Counted from the stretch's first letter, positions 8,822 to 17,843 are shown. The stretch: DNA of 18,977 nucleotides from Physocladia obscura (GCA_027596945.1 JADGJH010000402.1:350-19326); one strand, 5' to 3'. Notes: a model not told the origin generated them from the sequence alone. Made by a program: numbers and translations.

Positions 8822-9742
8822 ATGGAGGCTATTCGTACACAAGCAACTTCAATGCATGCAAGCAGCAATACCAGAGCCCATGCTCTTTATAACTACTATT
8901 TCCACCAATTTTCTGCAGAAAAAATCAGTTCAATCTACGACAAATCAACTCAAACAATAACTTGTTAGATCCAACAGTTTGAATCAGATGGCTCAATTGG
9001 CAGACAGTCAAGAAAAATAATTGAACAAATTTTCATCCTTCAAGAGCAGTGGTTGGTGGAATACTTTACCAAAACCACTTTCCTTTTTAGATGAAGGGCG
9101 AGTGGCTTTTTGCAAAAGATAGCACAAGCTAATCAGCATCTCCCATATTTGGCAAATTATTCATGCTGTAGGTTTTCAATGGAAAGTCTTAGAAAGATGT
9201 GCTATGCAAATCAGAGACACCAATGTAATGCAGTTTATGCATGAATTAAATTCAGTTGATTGGACACTTCATAACATTGTCTTTCTGGATGAAGTGTCAT
9301 TTGATGATTGGAAAATTCTGAGATGGTGCACCTATGTTTTTAAGGGAACAAATTTGTATCTATGGTGGTGAGTATAAGCGCCTCCTTTGTATTTCTCTTC
9401 TTTGCTTCATTAACAGCAATGGGCTTCTGGAATCTTTTCAAACAGAAGGCACATTCAACAAAACAAAATTCACAACCCATTGCCTCCAATTAGCCAATAA
9501 ACAAAAAAAAAATGCAATAGAATCCAGAACAAAACTCAGTGCAGATTCTGGATGGAGCGTGAATTCATCAATCAGCAAAACTCATCATGGAACTTCACTC
9601 TACAGGAATTATTCCAATCTTCCTTGCTGCATATTGCCCATTCTTTAACCCCATTGAAATTTTTTTTGGGATCATCAAAGGAAAACTATGCCAAGACTAC
9701 AAAGAAGGCAGCATGAGTGGAAAAAATTTACACATTTTGTAA
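8822..9742 (+). pseudogene. Tc1/mariner-like DDE transposase relic, copy A
   Basis: Read across frames, the whole transposase can be followed. An N-terminal helix-turn-helix (YYFHQFSAEKISSIYDKS, then IQQFESDGS) is followed by ISHIWQIIHAVGFQWKVLE. Next comes WTLHNIVFLDEVSFDD with the first Asp, then LLCFINSNGLLESF, a DGA box with the second Asp, and GIIPIFLAAYCPFFNPIE with the final Glu. This matches the DDE-superfamily endonuclease group (Pfam DDE_3-like) common in oomycetes and zoosporic fungi. The frame is broken by TAG at 8966-8968 and 9120-9122, TGA within the DGA region and at least two frameshifts (around 9090 and 9350-9370). The catalytic residues survive, but the enzyme cannot be made. 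No convincing terminal inverted repeats were found by eye. Confidence 0.85.
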
Positions 9743-9846
9743 ATGTGGTTATGTTAGTACAATATAATTTGATCCACAAATTGGACATAGACATAGTGTT
9801 AGTGCAATGGGTTATAAATAAAAAAGTTTGAATTATTATTTTTTAT

Positions 9847-10230
9847 TTATTCCTCACTACTTTCAAAACTTGAGTTTCCAGAATGGTCTTGATCCTGATC
9901 ACTATCATTTGCATGGGTATGATTATCATCATTGTCAACCTCATTATTATTTTTGTTTAGAACAATTGGACGCAAAACTCTCTTGAATCCAGCAATGATT
10001 TGTCTGTTTGAGCACATTGAATTTCTCATGTTCTTCATTTGCTGGTGTAGGGTTCTGATGGTCCTGTGAATTGTTTTGCTTTGATGTTCAACATTGTCCA
10101 AAAGGTTCTCAGCAATATTGGCAGTCTTGCAAAGTTGAGCAAGAGTCTCCTGTTGCATAGTTTTTTTGAGAAACAGAAAGTATTCTCTTGAATTGCTAAT
10201 TTGTGATTGAGGATTTTGAATAATGAAAAT
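9847..10230 (-). CDS. Hypothetical helical protein with acidic tail; exon with 3' splice site
   Basis: A frame is open from a TTTATTCTAG acceptor (10231-10232) to TAA at 9847-9849. It encodes a helical region (AQLCKTANIAENLLDN, TIHRTIRTLHQQMKN) and an acidic D/N/S-rich tail (NDSDQDQDHS). An internal ATG (10158) would give 103 residues. Upstream, GTAAGG at 10266-10271 defines a 41-nt intron. Before it, an ATG at 10363-10365 opens a short frame (MEASTVFCINKFKYPD) that has an in-frame TAA and does not join in phase. So the gene is either decayed at its 5' end or differently spliced. It lies tail-to-tail with the Tc1-like relic. The family is unknown. It could be an accessory protein of a mobile element, since it resembles the other small minus-strand genes here in size and base composition. 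Confidence 0.42.
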   Translation of the reverse strand: MFIIQNPQSQISNSREYFLFLKKTMQQETLAQLCKTANIAENLLDNVEHQSKTIHRTIRTLHQQMKNMRNSMCSNRQIIAGFKRVLRPIVLNKNNNEVDNDDNHTHANDSDQDQDHSGNSSFESSEE

Positions 10231-10449
10231 CTAGAATAAAGAAAAAAAGAATTGTTGCTAAAAATCCTTACCATACACAATCATAAATGGAGATTACAAC
10301 AAATTCATGTGCTGTGGATCAGGATATTTAAATTTGTTGATGCAAAAGACTGTGGATGCCTCCATAGTATCTTGCAACTGTCATTTGTCTTTTTTACATT
10401 TTCTAAATGTTTCTATTGATTTCTAATTTATTTATGAAAATGCTTATGT

Positions 10450-11088
10450 TCAAAACCTTGTATTTTGCAGAGCATCTCTCACTCTCTTCCATAGTCTACT
10501 ATGCAAGCCATACTCTTGTGTAAGATGATCCAGGAGAGTGTATTTCCAGGCATTTGAACATTATAGTAAATGGAGTGGGTCTCTTACTATTAACTAGTGA
10601 ACATACCAGTTTCTTCTCAATGGTTCTCTGTTGATTCTGTTGACACCTCTGCAATTGAAACAGCATTAGTTTAATCTTACAGCATTAGTTTAATCTTTTC
10701 ATGAAGATTGTTTGCTTTTATCAACTGCCCATAAATACAGCTATTTTTATATTTTAACTTTATTCAAATAAACTAAGACAAACAATTTATTTTTTTTATT
10801 TGAGAAGAAACAAATAAAGTTTAAATTAATGAAAATTTTTACTTGCTTTGTAATACACATCTCTCACCACTGAGTTGCACATACTTCAACATCAAGGGTA
10901 TATTTTTGATCTGTGCCAAAAACTGCTTTACTGAGAATCTCTGATTTTGCAATATTCCAAATCTGTTCTGCAATTCCTTCAACACTATTATCCTCTACTA
11001 TCCCTGGTTCAGCATCTTCTTGTTGCTGCTGCCTCTTGGATTTCTTGATTGCAAAACTCAAAAACAAGTCATTTGGCAGAAAACTCAC
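10450..11088 (-). pseudogene. Small spliced gene (~150 aa) broken at its start by the pogo-like element
   Basis: Exon A (10868-11088) begins at the very edge of the pogo element. It reads a basic, Gln-rich start (KKSKRQQQQEDAEPG), then EQIWNIAKSEILSKAVF, and ends at a GTGAGA donor. After an intron (10647-10867, acceptor GCAGAG), exon B continues WCQQNQQRTIEKKL, CSLVNSKRPTPFTIMFKC. With one 1-nt frameshift near 10530 it goes on to TLLDHLTQEYGLHSRLWKRV, ending in TGA at 10450-10452. Both parts look strongly coding. The basic, glutamine-rich start suggests a nuclear or nucleic-acid-binding protein; the family is not recognised. Joining the two flanks of the element at its TA target would place an ATG exactly at the junction, so the insertion removed the start codon. 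The current frame starts only with GTG. Confidence 0.55.
10660..10697 (+). repeat. Perfect 19-bp tandem duplication
   Basis: The unit ACAGCATTAGTTTAATCTT occurs twice without a gap. It lies in the intron of the minus-strand gene 10450-11088, near its acceptor. It is probably a replication slippage event. Confidence 0.95.
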
Positions 11089-11089
11089 A

Positions 11090-11149
11090 ATGAGTCACTT
11101 CCCCCTTCTGACCAAAAAATTCTTTTGCAACCACCAACAAAATTCTGTT
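11090..11149 (+). repeat. Left terminal inverted repeat of the pogo-like element
   Basis: The outer end reads GAGTCACTTCCCCCTTCTGA and the core CCAAAAAATTC. The complement of 13001-13057 reads GAGTGACTTCCCGCTTCTGA, then CCAAAAAATTT. They agree over ~58 bp, with a handful of substitutions and one 1-2 nt indel near the CCACCAACAAA block. Confidence 0.88.
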
Positions 11150-11333
11150 AAAGCAACACCATCAACAATCAAAACACATAGCAGCACCCAAAATCACAAA
11201 AAATAGTTTTTATTTATTTAATAAATAATATCACAAAAAAAGAAAACAATAGAAGTAAAAACAAGAATATAATTGCAAAACCACAGCTAATTTAAGCACA
11301 GGTCTTAATATGATCATCCATTTGAATTTTGCA

Positions 11334-12943
11334 TCAATTTTTACAGCCAGGACAGAAGCCAAAGGCATGAAATTTCATGCATATACTCCAGGCTGTCCTG
11401 TGGTGCCATGCTTTGGTACAACGTCCATTTTTGTTTGCACTGCTACAAAGAAACACAATTTTTGTTGTGTTGGCATTTTCCTTGTCAATTTTTGCCTGCT
11501 TCCTAACTTTAGTTCACTCTGTAGATGTTGTCTCTTTGTTACGTCTGGCTTCGACGGCTCTCTGTTGACTGAGGTGAAGTGCACTGAAACTATAAATCTT
11601 ATCTAATTGTACATAATCCTTCAGCTTTGCTTTGACATTTTTAACCTGCAAGTGCGTGCCTGATGATTCAAATTCGTGGACAATCGCATTTGCTGCAGCT
11701 TCCATTTGTCCAATGTTGCTTGTTTGTGCGTTGACATTATCCATTGCATTTTAAATAATAATTTTCTTACTAAAAATGTAAATTCCTATACGCACAAACA
11801 ACAACTGAATAATATGGGATGAAATTATCTGGCAAGCTTCAATTGCAATTGAGATAAGTTCTTCCCCCACTTTTGCCAGTGGTTTTGTGGTAAAACTTCG
11901 TTTTTCTTGATACAATCTGCAGATATTGCTTTTCAGATTTGCAAAGACTAACAAGTCCAACGGCTGCAAGAAATGGGTGGTGTTTGGTGGCAAAAAGAAC
12001 CCTGCTATATGTGACTCGAAGCACTGTGTGAGAATGTCGACAGTCCTGTGTACGCCAAGATTATCACACAACAAAGTCTACTGTGTTGTCCTGACCAAAC
12101 TGACTTCATTTCAACTAAAATAGCATGCCATTGCACCTCTGTCAAATAGCCCGTCTTACTGAACGTAAAGTACGTTGGAGAAATGTCTTTGAGCCTCAAA
12201 CGAGTTGCGTCGCCCCCTATTTCAATGTTCGCAAATTTGACTGGTAAGACAAAAACATCCATTATTCGCTCCCCGCTTGCAGTAACGAATGGAATGAAGC
12301 TGGCATATTGTCCACAATCACCTTGAATCTCATTTGGACGCAAAATATTGACACTCACAAGGGCCTTTGACTGTGAGTTATTGTTCTGTAATTTAATTCA
12401 CATTTCATTAGCGTTCATTATATTTTTCCAGCTGTAGCCATTATTGCTCACCCAAGTCTCAAAATTTCCCACCCACGTTTGTACTGAATCCAGAGTAAAG
12501 TGGCTTGTTTGAGCTGCGGTAATTGTCTTTGTGTGTTTGAAGTTGATTGTGTTTTTGTGTCGCCTAATAAACTGGAACCATGCATCTCCTGACCATCCAA
12601 CCTCCCCATAAACCTCTTTATTGTATCTTGAGACCAAATAAATAAAGTCTATTTGTCCCATTGGGTGGTGGCACAAGGATCGCACCTTGGCAAATGCAGC
12701 AAAGATCTCCTCCTCTTCATCAGTAAACTTTTGATTCCCATTGGTTCTTCCTGGGTGCTTTTCCGTCTGCCTGTACACTGATCTGACAGCCTCCTTGGAT
12801 ATACTCATAGATTCACGGAGGTTTTTGGCAGCTTCATTGACTGAGATGTCATTGTTAACAGATGAGCTGATTTCCTTAAAAAAAGCTCGGTTTTGCTCTG
12901 AGCTTCTCAGGCTCTTGAGGATAGATCTGCGAGACGGTGGCAT
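11334..12943 (-). pseudogene. Pogo/Tigger-type transposase (DDE_1), inactivated
   Basis: The frame starts at ATG 12941-12943 (MPPSRRSILKSLRSSEQN) and its natural end is TGA 11334-11336, about 536 codons. Helix-turn-helix DNA-binding regions occupy the first ~130 codons (GRTNGNQKFTDEEEE; WFQFIRRHKNTINF). The catalytic core follows. WKNIMNANE is where NADE is expected, so the first Asp is Asn. DNLGVHRT carries the second Asp, and FLPPNTTHFLQPLD carries the third, the diagnostic pogo/DDE_1 motif. A C-terminal Cys-rich tail ends in FGFCPGCKN. Lesions are TGA at 12398-12400, a 1-nt frameshift near 12075, TAA at 11751-11753 and TGA at 11514-11516. The frame is otherwise continuous, and no intron is needed. 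Each stop differs by one C-to-T change from CGA, CAA and CGA, so decay is recent and directional. Confidence 0.9.
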
Positions 12944-13000
12944 TTAAGATACTACTGAGTGCAATGGCGTAAAGTTGACACAGAATGAGTTTTATTGAAA

Positions 13001-13059
13001 AAACAGATATTTGTTGGTGGTGAAAGAAATTTTTTGGTCAGAAGCGGGAAGTCACTCAA
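13001..13059 (-). repeat. Right terminal inverted repeat of the pogo-like element
   Basis: This is the partner of the repeat at 11090-11149, lying 58 bp upstream of the transposase start codon. The element's promoter must lie within or next to it. Beyond it, 13060-13383 is AT-rich flank holding only short frames and is probably the old upstream region of the gene interrupted at 11088. Confidence 0.88.
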
Positions 13060-13383
13060 TACTTTTAAATGGAAAATTTTCAGTTGAAATTTATGCAATT
13101 TTCTTGAACTTTTGTCAGAAGATTCCTGAACAAATTCCATTCACTGGACACCGTCCGAGTTTGGTCACCTCCACCACTCACCCAACAAGTTATGGCAAGT
13201 TATGCAATTATAGCAGAAACTTAGCAAAATATCAATGAGTAAAATTGTCAAATCAAAATTTTTCAATTAAATTGATTTGCAATTCACATTATCATGGGTT
13301 CAGGTAGTAGATGTTACTGGTTTCACAGCTACCATAAAATAAAATATAAACATTTCCAGGCAATTAACAGTTTATTTTTGTAA

Positions 13384-14027
13384 TCACACAGAAATGTCAA
13401 AAAAATCATCAGAAGATACAGCATATATTTCTTCATTGCAGTGTCTGATTTCAGCCACAGTCGCTGCTCTTTGCGCATCTGGCAATTCAGATAATCTGGA
13501 CAATTCAGCAGCAACACAGGACATAAATATAGCCTGTGCTCCTCCACTTTCTGTGTCACAGATACTGCGCTAATTTAATTAAATGATAACAAGCACCAAT
13601 CATAATAATTATTTTTTGAAGAAAAAAAATTAAGACCATCACTGCCCAGATGGGAGCATCTTGTGAATATCTTTGGACTGTTGGAGTGAAGTAATATGAT
13701 TTGGCACTTGAGATAATTTTTGTAAAATTGCTGCTGTAATAATTTCAAACATCATGGTGGCATGTTTAGTGTTTGTAATTGCCGTTTGGGCAATATGAGC
13801 CAACGATTGTGTTATGAACAAGGCATTTCACCACAAAGTATTTGAGTGCTGCATAAATCAGCCCAATAGCTTATGCAGAATGCAAGCAATAGGTTGATTA
13901 TTTCGAAAATTGGATCATTGGTGAACACCTGACAGCGATTAATATCATCAATGTTGATAAAATGCAAATCAAATTGGAGAATGATAATACTCAGCAAACT
14001 TACCATAGAGTGACTAAATGTAAACAT
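13384..14027 (-). pseudogene. Small spliced gene or relic of unknown function, three exons
   Basis: Exon 1 (14004-14027) encodes MFTFSHSM and ends at a perfect GTAAGT donor. Exon 2 starts at 13928 after CTGTCAG and reads VFTNDPIFEIINLLLAFCIS. With one 1-nt shift near 13815 it continues FITQSLAHIAQTAITNT and MMFEIITAAILQKLS. Exon 3 starts at 13569 after AAATTAG and reads CDTESGGAQAIFMSCV, ELSRLSELPDAQRA, SSDDFFDISV, with TGA at 13384-13386. The junction of exons 2 and 3 (possible donor GTGATG near 13638) does not preserve this frame exactly. The pieces are alpha-helical and coding-like, but the 1-nt shift argues for a pseudogene or a sequence error. I do not recognise the family. Its start codon sits at the boundary of the truncated pogo copy on the other strand. 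Confidence 0.4.
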
Positions 14028-14028
14028 G

Positions 14029-14460
14029 GGAGAGTGTGGTCATTTTTTTACAGTCATACCTTTCATATCTCCAGCAGGCATACATGTTGTGGATTACATT
14101 ATCATGCCGTTTGATTTCGAAAAATTTTCATTTGTTGTTGAACACAGCAGACAATCATGTTGAGGTGATGTGCCAGTTTATACCAAAGTATTTTGCATTC
14201 AGTAAAATTGGTGTTCTCACCGTGATTCAAGGACATCCAATTCTGGTAAAGTTTTCAGTTGGTCATATTCCCAATCAGGCTTGACTCCTAAAATTTTAAT
14301 GGACAATCTGGGAACGCACCGAACCATTGAAGTTTTAAAACTCTGCGATTACATATACATTGAGGCATTTTATTTGCCAGCAAACATCACACATTTTTTG
14401 AAGCCATTTGACAGTCTATTTTGCTGTTTGGAAACGAAATCTCTAGAAAAAAATGTGCAC
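14029..14460 (+). pseudogene. Second, truncated pogo-like transposase (C-terminal core)
   Basis: The reading GECGHFFTVIPFISPAGIHV aligns with GDCGQYASFIPFVTASGERI of the element at 11090-13059. It continues KYFAFSKIGVLTVIQGHPIL (versus YFTFSKTGYLTEVQWHAIL), then DNLGTHRTIEVL and YLPANITHFLKPFD, so the second and third catalytic Asp are present. It has a TGA near 14158 and frame changes near 14150 and 14280. It lacks the N-terminal half and any visible terminal repeat. It is clearly more diverged than the other copy and belongs to a different subfamily. The match fades out around 14450-14490, exactly where the GC-rich gene begins. Confidence 0.8.
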
Positions 14461-14486
14461 TCAATTTCGCGAAATCAAAAAATATC

Positions 14487-16037
14487 ATGAACTCTTCACT
14501 ACTTAACAGCGAAGTTGTTGCATTAATCCTATCAGTCACCGCAGCAGTGCTCGAATCAGCTGTCGGCAAACTTTTATCGATACTGTATCTATCTGCCGGT
14601 AGACCGGCTGTAGCCGTTGGGATCCGACTGGGCTTCGCTGGAAAATCACCGTCGGCGAGCGGTCACCCTGTGACGATGTTTCACATGAGGCACATGGTCG
14701 TCGCTGCAGGCGCGTATGGCCTGTTGTCGGCGGTGCGCCTGACTGACACATTTGCTGCAGCACTGTTAGCGAGGCCTGTGGTGTACGACCCGGGGTTGGG
14801 GAACACGAATTACTCGTTGCAGGTCGGCCTGCTGTCAGTGGGAAAATGGGTCACTATAGAGCCGTCGACGCAAGCTACAGTTAACACTTTGGGTAATGTC
14901 GCGCTGAATGACTCGTCACTGAGTTGGATCTATGCGGCAAACCAAATGCCGCAGGTAGAAACTGTCGATATCACAGGAGCAGCCTACGCTGCTCCAGGAG
15001 GTCAAGCAGGGGCGGCTATGTACTCGTATTTAAGACGTGCATCAGCTTTCGACACTACGAGTTGGAGGTTGAGCTGGCCAGTGAGTGCCCGATTGGATCT
15101 GATGGTGACGAGAGGAGCATCCTGCTGCTCCACTGTCAGCGCGCCAGAATCTATTATCTTAGGGCCAAACTTACAAGGTTCTATTCGACACGCGCAGTTC
15201 TCAGCTTACTCGGCGCCAGCTGACAGTGCGAGGGTTAATCTTACAGTCACAGTAACTCAAGCATCGTACACGACGTTGGCATCTACTCCTCTGAACAACG
15301 AATATGTCTGCATGATGGCTTCTGGGCACTTGGTGAACTGTACGGTAGGGGTAGCGGCGCTGGGTCACGGCAGCGTCGAGTTCCTAGGTCAACTCGCCGC
15401 CCCACCCGAAGTAGTGTCGATAAATGCGTTATCATGCTCACCGACGCTCACATCCATGTGCGACTCTTCGGTTGATATTGATGCGTGGTTGCGTTTCGGC
15501 GCGGTGAATGACTCTTCCAGTTACAGCCAGCGCATTGAGTACTCTGCAAGTCTTGTGGCTGTTGTCGATAACTGGGTTGTTTCTGGGGGCTTCGACAGGT
15601 ATACCAGTGTCGATTATTTCGAGTTAATGCCGGCATACGAGCCTGGTGAACAGCTCTTCTGGCCGGGAACGGCAGCCGGAACGTTAGTACCACCAGCAGT
15701 GTACATAACTGTAGTCATCCTCTTGCCGCTGTGCTTGGTTTTCATACTCGTTCCAAGCGCCGTTTCGGAAAATGCCGCGTACTCTGGGTGTGGAAGTGCC
15801 GAGCTTCTCATGTGTGCGGGCTGGCAGACAACAATGTTTGCGCCGGGCGGTAAAGTGGCTTTTGTCCTCACTGATCTGCGTGACAAGTGGGTGCACATGT
15901 CGGCTGTGGCATCCAACGGCTATTCCATGGCGGCGTTGTTCAGAGAGGCTAAAGCAAACGGGTTGAAGGTGGGGCGGATTGGCTGTTGCGACCCGGCGGT
16001 CAATGAGCTGCGTGTGGTAACAGGCAACTCTGAATAA
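14487..16037 (+). CDS. Unknown GC-rich membrane glycoprotein (516 aa)
   Basis: A single open frame runs from ATG 14487 to TAA 16035-16037. Earlier codons in the same frame belong to pogo debris and lack an ATG. A CTTAACAG at ~14501-14508 could instead be a splice acceptor. Residues ~9-35 are hydrophobic (VVALILSVTAAVLESAV). A second apolar stretch follows (HMVVAAGAYGLLSAVRL). The next ~300 residues are beta-rich and look extracellular, with five N-glycosylation sequons (NYS, NDS, NLT, NCT, NDS) and several Cys (CC, CM, NC, SC, MC). At residues ~402-424 is a strong membrane helix (VYITVVILLPLCLVFILV), and a ~90-residue tail with a CC pair follows. Codon use is strongly GC-ending, quite unlike the surrounding AT-rich relics and richer than the host genes here. 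No family is recognised. Surface receptor or adhesin is a guess from topology. Intactness over 1.5 kb amid dead elements implies selection or recent arrival. Confidence 0.75.
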   Translation: MNSSLLNSEVVALILSVTAAVLESAVGKLLSILYLSAGRPAVAVGIRLGFAGKSPSASGHPVTMFHMRHMVVAAGAYGLLSAVRLTDTFAAALLARPVVYDPGLGNTNYSLQVGLLSVGKWVTIEPSTQATVNTLGNVALNDSSLSWIYAANQMPQVETVDITGAAYAAPGGQAGAAMYSYLRRASAFDTTSWRLSWPVSARLDLMVTRGASCCSTVSAPESIILGPNLQGSIRHAQFSAYSAPADSARVNLTVTVTQASYTTLASTPLNNEYVCMMASGHLVNCTVGVAALGHGSVEFLGQLAAPPEVVSINALSCSPTLTSMCDSSVDIDAWLRFGAVNDSSSYSQRIEYSASLVAVVDNWVVSGGFDRYTSVDYFELMPAYEPGEQLFWPGTAAGTLVPPAVYITVVILLPLCLVFILVPSAVSENAAYSGCGSAELLMCAGWQTTMFAPGGKVAFVLTDLRDKWVHMSAVASNGYSMAALFREAKANGLKVGRIGCCDPAVNELRVVTGNSE

Positions 16038-16038
16038 A
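16033..16038 (+). terminator. AATAAA overlapping the stop codon
   Basis: The hexamer AATAAA shares its central TAA with the stop codon of the GC-rich gene. If used as a polyadenylation signal it would give an almost absent 3' untranslated region. The match could be coincidence in AT-rich flank. Confidence 0.3.
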
Positions 16039-16059
16039 TACCATAGAAAATATTGCTCG

Positions 16060-17843
16060 TACTGATTTACTCAGTATGATCAACCTGGACAAACTCTTGA
16101 TCGCTTCTAAGTTTGTAGTTTGAAACCACAGCAAACTCCTTCTTTTGGATCCTTGTTGATTTTTGTAATGACCCAAGAACTTGAATCTAGGATCTCCAAT
16201 CAATTGTGCTCTGCAAAAATCTGATTTTTCATTTGAAATATCTCATGCAGTATTACAGGCAACATATTCAAATCATTAACAGTTGATTGTATCGTGTTTC
16301 GGTGATTCAATTCATCAGATCTTTGAACTTCAATCTTTTCCATTCCAAGTCTCGCTGTTTGTGGTATGACTAATCTAATCATTATATCTACATCTCCATT
16401 CTCAGCATTTCTATTTCTGCTTCTCACCACTTGACCTTTTCTCAAGTATTACTTTTGTTCTTGTACTTCCATCTCTTTACCATCATGTCTTCTGTATAAT
16501 TTTGTTGAAAAGTAAGTCAGAAAGCAGGTCAAAAACATTCAACAGAATACTTACCTCACTCCATTGAATTTAGTTTCAACTTCCAGCAATTAAAAAATGG
16601 TATGAAAAATTCAGTGATGTTGAAAATTTCAACAATATCTCCTGTGTAATGTGACTTGCAAGTCGCGTACTTTCACCAATGGCTTTTCAACTTTAATTCT
16701 TCATGAATCATTTTTTCACAAAACTCATGATGCTTGACATGCCATTTTTTGATCTCTTTCAGTTTGGACTTAGACTGTTTGATCCATTGCTTCATTTGAT
16801 TATTAGTACCAATGTGTTTTGAAATTCTGCCAATTTTGAGTTTGTTAATGAAATTGTTAGATTGATATATGTAGATAAAGCCAACAGAATGTTTGTACTT
16901 TCGGTTTTTCAGAAATTTTACTGATAATTTTACTTATTTGCAACTTTATTATACTGGTAGCAATCATTGTCCCACACTTTTTTCTTAGATTCTTCCCAAA
17001 AACAACAACAGGACACCATTTAAAAATGACAAATAACACTAGTACAAGAGTCAGTATTACAATAAGATGGTGAATATTAATTACTCTTTGAATGAGTTGC
17101 TAAAAAAAAAGCATAAAACAAAACTTGAAAGGTTTTTTTTGCCTGGAAATGCAAAAAAATTTTACTCAAAGTTGAAATGGCAGCAACTGATGTGAAACGT
17201 AAACTTCCGTTATAAATGTTTCAGTGAAAAAACTGTTGTTTATTGAATAAAGACTCTTGCTTTTATAAACGTTCCAATTATGAAACAAACTTGAAACCAA
17301 AACACTTCCGTTACAAATCCCATTAGCCACTTTGAACCTTCTGTTGTTTCATCCCTGCCTTCGGTTTCACAACAGCAACAAAGATGAAAGATGGCAATAG
17401 CTGCAATGCAACCAATCACAATCCTTGCTATTGCCACAGCTACATTAGATAATGGTGTATTTGATGGCCAATATTCTTTCTGATATAATAATTAAATTAC
17501 TGCCACTTGTGCAGACTCCCATATTATGGGAGTCATCATAACCAAGTTTACGATTGCGACTTGCAAAACCAGATCATGGATTGGATTTTTCCACCAGTCA
17601 TTGACTGAGCATGAAAAAGGAGCTGTGGCACTTGATATGGCATTTTCACAAGAACAACAAGTCACTTGTTCCGCTCCTGTCGATTTGTATCTCCACTTTT
17701 CTCAGGGAAACCAATTTCATTTTCATTAGGCTTGTGTCCGATCCAATTTTGTACCAAGAAATGCTTGAACTAACCGAAATTTTTACGAATTTGTCAAAAA
17801 AAATTGGCCGGTGAAACCGCGCATCCGGCCGTAAAACAGCCAT
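16060..17843 (-). pseudogene. Decayed gene region for a Cys-containing multi-pass membrane protein
   Basis: Successive coding-like pieces run on the minus strand. From 17843 they read FDKFVKISVSSSISWYKIG and, after a frame change, EQVTCCSCENAISSATAPF, CSVNDWWKNPIHDLVLQ. Next is a membrane segment ending in PIIWESAQ, an in-frame TAA (one step from CAA), and then VAVAIARIVIGCIAAIAIF with a CCCC cluster. A last apolar helix lies before a stop at 17240. A new piece begins after TTTTTTTTAG (~17109): HHLIVILTLVLVLFVIF and a basic tail. Then come a charged helix (MKQWIKQSKSKLKEIKKW) and, beyond a GTAAGT intron near 16555-16490, MEKIEVQRSDELNHRN. All pieces use AT-rich codons. At least one stop and several frame changes argue for a pseudogene. 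Whether it was one gene or two is unclear, and no family is recognised. Confidence 0.4.

Larger units (their letters stand above)
11090..13059 (-). mobile_element. Pogo-like (Tc1/mariner superfamily) DNA transposon, ~1.97 kb
   Basis: The unit has inverted terminal repeats (11090-11149 and 13001-13059) that match over ~58 bp. Between them is a single transposase reading region on the minus strand. The transposase ATG lies ~60 bp inside the right repeat, and its natural stop ~185 bp inside the left repeat. Pogo elements duplicate TA. The right end is followed by TA (13060-13061) and the left end is preceded by CA (11088-11089), which fits a TA duplication with one later T-to-C change. The termini are therefore placed by inference to within one or two bases. 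The element is non-autonomous now because its transposase is broken. Confidence 0.85.

Noticed and set aside
12359..12400. A short intron in the pogo transposase around the first stop
   Set aside because: GT...AG pairs here would be only 16-31 nt long. The frame simply continues in phase across the TGA, so a nonsense change explains it better.
14421..14486. N-terminal extension of the GC-rich protein
   Set aside because: The 22 extra codons start from TTG and overlap the pogo fragment in another frame. The first ATG at 14487 is a better start.
15448..15916. Several antisense frames under the GC-rich gene
   Set aside because: High GC lowers stop-codon frequency on both strands. These lack motifs, and the plus-strand frame is far longer.
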